From positions 1 to 5,482 of the forward strand of contig JAUQXD010001397.1 of assembly GCA_030834835.1 (NCBI GenBank): DNA of 5,482 nucleotides. The letters run 5' to 3'. Position numbers and translations under genes: made by a program. How positions within the stretch are numbered: the stretch's first letter is position 1; every line of letters begins with the position of its first letter. The notes beneath the pieces were generated by a model that worked only from the letters and a program-made list of their open reading frames with translations, was not told where the DNA came from and ran no database searches. The DNA comes from Thermoflexales bacterium. GTDB lineage: Bacteria; Chloroflexota; Anaerolineae; Fen-1058. Shown here piece after piece: positions 1 to 2,899 of the stretch.

Positions 1-110
1 CGAGGCATACGAGGGGAAACTTCGTGTCTACCCGGCTCAATTTTGTGGCGATTCAACGCAAGATGAGATACACTTAACGCGAAACCTCAAACTTGAAAGG
101 ATCAACCATC
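1..110. other. Left-edge region upstream of the peroxiredoxin, no assigned gene
   Basis: No gene can be assigned here with confidence. Two plus-strand frames enter open from the window edge. One (from base 3) ends at TAA 75-77 and has the more GC-rich third positions of the two. The other (from base 2) runs to TGA 116-118, overlapping the start of the peroxiredoxin. Either could be the tail of an upstream gene, but neither translation is recognisable and both are short enough to be open by chance. A weak -10-like TACACT at 69-74 is present, but I see no good -35 partner at normal spacing. The promoter of the peroxiredoxin is therefore undetermined, and co-transcription with an upstream gene remains possible. 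Confidence 0.4.
95..101 (+). promoter_or_regulatory. Ribosome binding site that fixes the bcp start
   Basis: GAAAGGA lies 9 nt before the GTG at 111. The alternative in-frame TTG at 93 overlaps this motif and has no purine-rich stretch in front of it, so GTG 111 is the better start. Confidence 0.65.
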
Positions 111-581
111 GTGAGTGAATTTCATCTAAAAGTGGGCGAACCTGCGCCCGATTTCGAACTGACCAGCGACAGCGGCGCAAAAGTGAAACTATCGGCGCTG
201 CGCGGCCAGCGTGTGGTGGTGTACTTCTACCCCAAGGATGACACGCCCGGCTGCACCACGCAGGCGTGCGGCTTCCGCGACAACTACGTGAACATCCAGG
301 AGAAAAACGCCGTCGTGCTGGGCATCAGCCCGGACAGCGAGAAGTCGCATGTTAAATTCAAGACCAAGTTCAACCTGCCCTTCACACTGCTGGCCGATGA
401 AGATCACGCCGTGTGTGAACTGTACGGTGTGTGGGGCGAAAAATCGATGATGGGCAAGAAGTACATGGGTGTCCATCGCAGTCACTTCGTCGTCGACGAA
501 CACGGCACGTTAATCGACGTGCGATACAAGATCAAACCCGAAGACAGCGTCAACGGCGCGCTCAAGATGATTGGACTATGA
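111..581 (+). CDS. bcp: Thioredoxin-dependent thiol peroxidase, Bcp/PrxQ-type peroxiredoxin
   Basis: This is a 156-residue cytosolic peroxiredoxin that reduces hydrogen peroxide and organic hydroperoxides using thioredoxin as electron donor. One AhpC/TSA-type thioredoxin fold covers the whole protein. The N-terminal VGEPAPDFEL (8-17) is typical. The active site has the PxxxTxxC motif, with P41, T45 and peroxidatic C48. C53 sits five residues on, in TPGCTTQACGFRD, which is the resolving-cysteine position of the atypical 2-Cys Bcp subgroup. The conserved WGEK (108-111) and the catalytic-type arginine R123 in GVHRSHF are present; H125 stands where Thr is usual. Length fits the family (about 150-160 aa). 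The start is GTG 111, chosen from the ribosome binding site and because homologues begin at this point. It is transcribed alone toward the convergent minus-strand operon and ends 32 nt before a strong terminator. Function is well supported; its regulation is not visible. Confidence 0.96.
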   Translation: MSEFHLKVGEPAPDFELTSDSGAKVKLSALRGQRVVVYFYPKDDTPGCTTQACGFRDNYVNIQEKNAVVLGISPDSEKSHVKFKTKFNLPFTLLADEDHAVCELYGVWGEKSMMGKKYMGVHRSHFVVDEHGTLIDVRYKIKPEDSVNGALKMIGL

Positions 582-613
582 GATCAGTGCAATAGCCGCG
601 CAGTGCGATAGTT

Positions 614-657
614 AACGAAAAACTCCAGCCGCGTCTGCTCGGCTGGAGTTTTTCGTT
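614..657. terminator. Bidirectional intrinsic terminator between convergent genes
   Basis: A perfect 17-bp inverted repeat has arms at 614-630 and 641-657 around a 10-nt spacer. G631-C640 adds one more pair, leaving an 8-nt loop. The stem core CTCCAGCC/GGCTGGAG is GC-rich and is bordered by AAAAA on the left and TTTTT on the right. Either strand therefore gives a GC stem followed by a U-tract. It lies 32 nt after the stop of the + strand peroxiredoxin and 32 nt after the stop of the minus-strand HbpS-like gene, so it serves both convergent units. Pairing continues imperfectly outward (611-613 with 658-660). Confidence 0.93.
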
Positions 658-708
658 GACTCGCTGATTCGCTGAATCGTAGATTCGCTTTATCGCTGAG
701 TCGTTACA
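653..708. repeat. Degenerate 8-bp tandem repeat, seven units, consensus TCGCTGAT
   Basis: Units keep an exact 8-bp register: tcgttgac (653-660), tcgctgat (661-668), tcgctgaa (669-676), tcgtagat (677-684), tcgcttta (685-692), tcgctgag (693-700), tcgttaca (701-708). Every unit starts with TCG. The array begins inside the T-tract side of the terminator and ends within the last six codons of the HbpS-like gene, whose TAA stop (692-690 on the minus strand) falls in the fifth unit. The first and last units are the most diverged and may be chance extensions. A period of 8 is not a multiple of 3, so unit gain or loss inside the coding part would shift the frame. Confidence 0.75.
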
Positions 709-1115
709 ATCGCCGCCACGCCGATCTGCACCAACTCCATATCGACCTCTTCGGGCAAGCCGCTGACAGCAACAGAGCCGACCACAGCGCCGTCGACGAT
801 CACGGGCACGCCGCCGCCCCAGCCGATGTAGCGTGGATCGCCGTAATAGGCCATATCAAAACCCGATTGTGGATCGCGCGCCGCCTGACCGATCTCGCGC
901 GTGGGCTTGTGTTCACGCGCCGCCGTCCATGCTTTGTTCGTCGCGATCACGATCGAGGGCAGCGGTGCGCCGTCAAGCCGCAGCAGGCTGATCAATTCGC
1001 CATGCACATCGGCCACTGCGATTACGGCCGCTTGATTCCGTCGCAGCAACTCGGCCTGAATGGCCTGAATGGCGCGTTGCGCCTCGGCATGTCCCAGACT
1101 ACCGTACTGAATCAT
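690..1115 (-). CDS. GlcG/HbpS-like (DUF336) protein, possible heme or cofactor binder
   Basis: This 141-residue protein belongs to the GlcG/HbpS/PduO-C-terminal fold family, which includes the heme-binding redox sensor HbpS of Streptomyces and the undefined GlcG of glycolate operons. Visible family signatures are IAVADVHGELISLLRLDGAP (32-51), the IATNKAWTAA segment (57-66) that matches the family's A-x-x-K-A-x-T-A helix, WGGGVPVIVDG (99-109), and VGSVAVSG (112-119) followed by a D/E-rich turn and a final helix. There is no signal peptide or membrane segment, so it is probably cytoplasmic. ATG 1115 is chosen over the ATG at 1181, which would overlap the preceding gene and add 22 residues unlike the family. 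AGGAGGG directly precedes ATG 1115. It is the last gene of the minus-strand operon, 19 nt after its neighbour, and ends in an 8-bp tandem repeat. The fold call is strong; the ligand is unknown and heme binding is only an analogy. Confidence 0.9.
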   Translation of the reverse strand: MIQYGSLGHAEAQRAIQAIQAELLRRNQAAVIAVADVHGELISLLRLDGAPLPSIVIATNKAWTAAREHKPTREIGQAARDPQSGFDMAYYGDPRYIGWGGGVPVIVDGAVVGSVAVSGLPEEVDMELVQIGVAAIVTTQR

Positions 1116-1118
1116 AAA

Positions 1119-1125
1119 CCCTCCT
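1119..1125 (-). promoter_or_regulatory. Strong ribosome binding site of the HbpS-like gene
   Basis: Read on the minus strand, AGGAGGG stands 3 nt before ATG 1115 (4 nt counted from AGGAGG). It is an almost perfect anti-16S match, with spacing on the short side. It decides in favour of this start over the upstream ATG at 1181. Confidence 0.85.
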
Positions 1126-1134
1126 GTATCAAAA

Positions 1135-1491
1135 TCAATCTTCGAACTCTTCAACAGCCATATGATGTTCGCTGAGATCAACTACCACGGAACTCACCTT
1201 CACTTCAAACCAGCGCTTAAATGTACGCAGGTCGCGCGGCTGCGGCCAGCGTTTCCTGTCCGGATACCAGGCCGCCAATTCCTGCGCAAAAATCGTCGCA
1301 TAATGGCGCTTCAACGCTTTCGTCACGTCGGCCTCAGTCCAGACCTCGTCCACCAGATAAACGCTTACCTCGTCACCCGGATCGTTGATCGTCAGCGCCG
1401 TCTCTGACTGATCAAATGAATTGACCCAATCGATGAAAGGTTGTCGGGGAATCACCGTTAGCGCAGCCCGGTTGACTTCATGAGTAAGCAT
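1135..1491 (-). CDS. Conserved-looking small protein of unknown function
   Basis: This is a 118-residue soluble protein with no signal peptide, membrane segment or metal-ligand cluster. I cannot name its function. Visible segments are the N-terminal NRAALTVIPRQPFIDWVNSF (7-26), an acidic stretch with VYLVDEVW (44-51), an amphipathic helix through 53-75 (ALKRHYATIFAQELAAWY), RKRWPQP (79-85), and a final FKRWFEVKVSSVVVDLS (91-107). From memory, this order resembles small hypothetical proteins that occur in many proteobacteria, with a K/R-Q-P-F-x-D-W motif, an I-F-x-x-E-L-x-x-W helix and a W-F-D/E-V end. That recollection is unverified. ATG 1491 is preferred to ATG 1510-1512: it follows the upstream stop by 7 nt and has GAAGAGG at 1502-1508 in front of it, inside the end of the previous gene. 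This arrangement implies translational coupling. Confidence 0.82.
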   Translation of the reverse strand: MLTHEVNRAALTVIPRQPFIDWVNSFDQSETALTINDPGDEVSVYLVDEVWTEADVTKALKRHYATIFAQELAAWYPDRKRWPQPRDLRTFKRWFEVKVSSVVVDLSEHHMAVEEFED

Positions 1492-1498
1492 GTGCCTG

Positions 1499-2011
1499 TT
1501 ACCTCTTCTCATCCGTCAACGAACTGGCGCGTTGACGGCGGCGATAAGTTCGCTTAACAGGCGCGGGCCGTTCAAGTGAGGCAACCCATGCTTGACGACG
1601 CCCGCGCGGGGGATCCGCTTCCCATCGATCGATCACACCGCGCCCGTCGTCCCCGTCCCACGTCTGCCCGATCTGCTCGTGGAGATCGGGCGGCGTCCGA
1701 TCGTGACACAGCGCGATCCGGCCCTCGGTGGGCTTGAGATCAAGATCGTGCAAGTCACACAGATTATTCTCGTTGAGAAACGTACAGCGTCCCGTCGGAT
1801 GTGCGGGCGCTTCACCGCTTTCACGGCCCGCAATCGCCGGCGTCAAAACATACACGGTCTTGTTCTGCGCCCGATCGAACCACCAGTCGATCATAAGCCG
1901 ATCGGCATAGCCCGCGTCGATCAGACGCTGCGCGTCGATCGGCGTCGGCCAGCACGGCCGCCGCTGGCACATCGCCTGACATTCGAGGCAAGCACAGGCC
2001 GTAAAGGTCAT
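1499..2011 (-). CDS. Cysteine-rich protein, divergent YkgJ/CxxCxxCC-type metal-binding candidate
   Basis: This 170-residue protein has eight cysteines arranged as in putative zinc- or iron-chelating YkgJ-like proteins (Pfam CxxCxxCC type). There is an N-terminal cluster at C6, C8, C11, C15 and C20 (CACLECQAMCQRRPC), then PTPIDAQRLIDAGY (22-35). A second block has C76, C85 and C102 in GRCTFLNENNLCDLHDLDLK and RIALCH. The pairing of a short N-terminal Cys cluster with a downstream C-x(8)-CxxH motif is what suggests one shared metal site. The N-terminal spacing differs from the usual CxxCxxCC. The tail after residue 125 is rich in Arg and looks disordered. The start ATG overlaps the previous stop by one base (TGATG) and has no clear ribosome binding site, so translation probably depends on reinitiation. 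The bound metal, if any, and the role are unknown. Confidence 0.85.
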   Translation of the reverse strand: MTFTACACLECQAMCQRRPCWPTPIDAQRLIDAGYADRLMIDWWFDRAQNKTVYVLTPAIAGRESGEAPAHPTGRCTFLNENNLCDLHDLDLKPTEGRIALCHDRTPPDLHEQIGQTWDGDDGRGVIDRWEADPPRGRRQAWVASLERPAPVKRTYRRRQRASSLTDEKR

Positions 2012-2496
2012 CAGGGTATTGGCAGCGTCAACGCCAGAATCGCCCCAAGCGCACCCGCGAAGGCGAAACTAAAGAAAATCAAATTCAGGCAGGTGCGATA
2101 GGTATAGTAATTCCGCCAGAAGAAGATCGAGTGCTTCTTTCGTTGGCGGTCGGTCAGATAGGCTTCACGCTGAAAAACCCGCGTAACGTGCGGCTCGTCG
2201 TTCGTGGACTTGAGATCGCTGAGTCCTTCGAAATACTTCAAGGCCTCTTCGGCGATCTTGATCAAATCACTGGTGCGTCGATCCCACTTCCAGAACACAT
2301 ACGACAGGACGATCAGCAGCACGCCCAGCAGCGCGCCAACGCGCATGGTCTGAGTGTTCTGCAAGACGGCAAACAGCGCGCCCGCCAGCACCGACGCAAT
2401 GCTGATGTAAAAGTTCGCCGCGATCAGGCGCTGTTCGGCGTGAACCTGGTAATAATTCCACGCCTGCTGGTTCAAGGTGTTTTCAGATTCAGTCAC
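2011..2496 (-). CDS. Small integral membrane protein of unknown function, first gene of operon
   Basis: This is a 161-residue protein with two adjacent predicted membrane helices (about 26-45 and 53-69), a charged cytosolic middle and a third helix near the C-terminus (about 137-158). Before helix 1 is NQQAWNYYQVHAEQRLIAAN (9-28). After helix 2 comes FWKWDRRTSDLIKIAEEALK (68-87), and before helix 3 a basic/aromatic stretch (117-134). The layout of tandem helices followed by an amphipathic segment is reminiscent of SLATT-like or similar small sensor-type membrane proteins, some of which occur with effector genes. This is a resemblance, not an assignment. GTG 2496 is chosen because GGAGG stands 8 nt upstream. 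The TTG at 2520 would place that motif inside the gene. The gene is preceded by a near-consensus promoter and overlaps the Cys-rich gene by one base, so the two products may act together. Confidence 0.85.
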   Translation of the reverse strand: MTESENTLNQQAWNYYQVHAEQRLIAANFYISIASVLAGALFAVLQNTQTMRVGALLGVLLIVLSYVFWKWDRRTSDLIKIAEEALKYFEGLSDLKSTNDEPHVTRVFQREAYLTDRQRKKHSIFFWRNYYTYRTCLNLIFFSFAFAGALGAILALTLPIP

Positions 2497-2504
2497 GCGC
2501 CCGT

Positions 2505-2509
2505 CCTCC
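2505..2509 (-). promoter_or_regulatory. Ribosome binding site deciding the membrane-protein start
   Basis: On the minus strand, GGAGG is followed by 8 nt and then GTG at 2496. This is optimal spacing and favours the GTG over the upstream TTG at 2520, which has no comparable motif. Confidence 0.8.
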
Positions 2510-2537
2510 AGTGGCTTCAACCCGCTCCGCAGGTATA

Positions 2538-2565
2538 CCCGCGCCGGGAGTCCCGCGTCGGGAGT
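2538..2565. repeat. 14-bp tandem repeat at the operon promoter (candidate operator)
   Basis: Two adjacent copies, cccgcgccgggagt (2538-2551) and cccgcgtcgggagt (2552-2565), differ at one base. The second copy covers half of the -10 element and the predicted start point; the first lies in the early leader. The junction also forms an 11-bp dyad, CGGGA-g-TCCCG (2545-2555). Position and symmetry fit a repressor site or a leader hairpin; neither is proven. Confidence 0.7.
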
Positions 2566-2591
2566 ATAGAATGAATTCCACCGTGCGTCAA
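2563..2591 (-). promoter_or_regulatory. Sigma70-type promoter of the four-gene minus-strand operon
   Basis: Read on the minus strand, TTGACG (2591-2586) and TATACT (2568-2563) are separated by exactly 17 nt. Each hexamer differs from consensus by one base. The predicted start point is near 2556, giving a leader of about 60 nt before GTG 2496. No other promoter of similar quality is visible between this site and the terminator, which fits a single transcript for the four genes. Confidence 0.8.
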
Positions 2592-2608
2592 ACCTGCTGC
2601 TTCATTTT

Positions 2609-2715
2609 CAGCAATTCGCATTGTGGCTAAAAGCGAGGAGTCAGGCACGCTGCGCGCCAGACGCCGGTTGCGTGGGCGTGCCGCTGCGCGTCCTCGGCTG
2701 CATCGAGAATTGCTG
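2609..2715. repeat. Nested imperfect inverted repeat (~107 bp)
   Basis: Three complementary arm pairs are nested around a centre near 2663. CAGCAATTC (2609-2617) pairs with GAATTGCTG (2707-2715). AGCGAGGA (2632-2639) pairs with TCCTCGGCT (2691-2699) with one bulge. GGCACGC (2644-2650) pairs with GCGTGCC (2676-2682). A 9-bp direct repeat, CGCTGCGCG, lies at 2648-2656 and 2682-2690. It could be a structured RNA, a small palindromic mobile repeat (MITE or REP-like) or a relic. No target-site duplication was recognised. Confidence 0.55.
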
Positions 2716-2815
2716 TCGCATTTTGACCTCATTCCGATCTTGTTTTCCGCCCAGTTCCCCATTATTGACCTGTGAACCTCTCCAGTGACTTGCGAGTAAA
2801 TACAGCAAGATTACG

Positions 2816-2832
2816 GCGCGCTGTTAGCGCGC
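2816..2832. repeat. Perfect hairpin GCGCGCT-gtt-AGCGCGC
   Basis: Seven-base arms (2816-2822 and 2826-2832) pair perfectly around a 3-nt loop. It has no following U-tract, so it is not a classical terminator. It directly abuts the next palindrome set and lies 67 nt before the regulator's start codon. Confidence 0.7.
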
Positions 2833-2864
2833 GCACACGGTGTGCGTGTACAGTGTACGCACAC
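2832..2864. promoter_or_regulatory. Three-armed CGCACAC/GTGTGCG palindrome, candidate operator or switch
   Basis: Arm A CGCACAC (2832-2838), arm B GTGTGCG (2840-2846) and arm C CGCACAC (2858-2864) are related so that B can pair with either A or C. A-B forms a 7-bp dyad around one base. B-C extends to a 25-bp hyphenated palindrome (2840-2864) with 8-bp perfect outer arms and a centre of ACAGT flanked by GT. As DNA these are spaced half-sites for a dimeric regulator. As RNA they are mutually exclusive hairpins in the leader of the downstream gene. Confidence 0.6.
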
Positions 2865-2875
2865 ATCGTGCCCGA

Positions 2876-2891
2876 GCGGTCAGCTAACCGC
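2876..2891. promoter_or_regulatory. 16-bp dyad just upstream of the regulator start
   Basis: GCGGT (2876-2880) and ACCGC (2887-2891) flank a centre containing AGCT. The whole 16-bp element is palindromic except for one mismatched pair. It ends 8 nt before ATG 2900, in the place where a ribosome binding site would be expected and is not seen, so occupancy or folding here could affect expression. Confidence 0.45.
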
Positions 2892-2899
2892 CCAACATT

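Larger units (their letters stand above)
2592..2899. other. Divergent intergenic region, non-coding and rich in inverted repeats
   Basis: No reading frame here looks like a protein. The longest minus-strand open stretch (2762-2517) has Arg/Ala-rich, unrecognisable sequence and runs through the operon promoter. The region holds several separate inverted repeats, listed individually. On the plus strand a TTGACC (2765-2770) and a TAAATA (2797-2802) resemble promoter elements but are 26 nt apart, so neither forms a good promoter with the other. The promoter of the regulator gene is therefore not identified. Confidence 0.7.

Noticed and set aside
93..110. Upstream TTG start for the peroxiredoxin
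   Set aside because: It would overlap its own ribosome binding site and add six residues not seen in the family. GTG 111 fits better.
189..503. Minus-strand open frame inside the peroxiredoxin gene
   Set aside because: It is an antisense shadow of a strongly conserved Bcp coding sequence, with no ribosome binding site or recognisable product.
1592..2101. Plus-strand 169-codon open frame across the Cys-rich gene
   Set aside because: It is Arg/Pro-rich and unrecognisable, antisense to a gene with clear motif structure, and it crosses the junction of two overlapping minus-strand genes.
2131..2574. Plus-strand open frame over the membrane-protein gene and promoter
   Set aside because: The translation is rich in Gln/Arg with no hydrophobic or domain pattern, whereas the opposite strand encodes clear membrane helices with a good ribosome binding site.
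2517..2762. Minus-strand 81-codon open frame in the divergent intergenic region
   Set aside because: It would run through the near-consensus promoter and the nested inverted repeat. Its Arg/Ala-rich product resembles translated repeat DNA and lacks a ribosome binding site.
2765..2802. Possible plus-strand promoter TTGACC ... TAAATA
   Set aside because: The spacing is 26 nt, far from the normal 16-18, and the hexamer at the correct distance from TTGACC (acttgc) does not resemble a -10 element.
2816..2864. CRISPR-like or intrinsic-terminator reading of the CACAC/GTGTG repeats
   Set aside because: Only two copies of a 7-bp arm are present without regular spacers, and no U-tract follows any of the hairpins.
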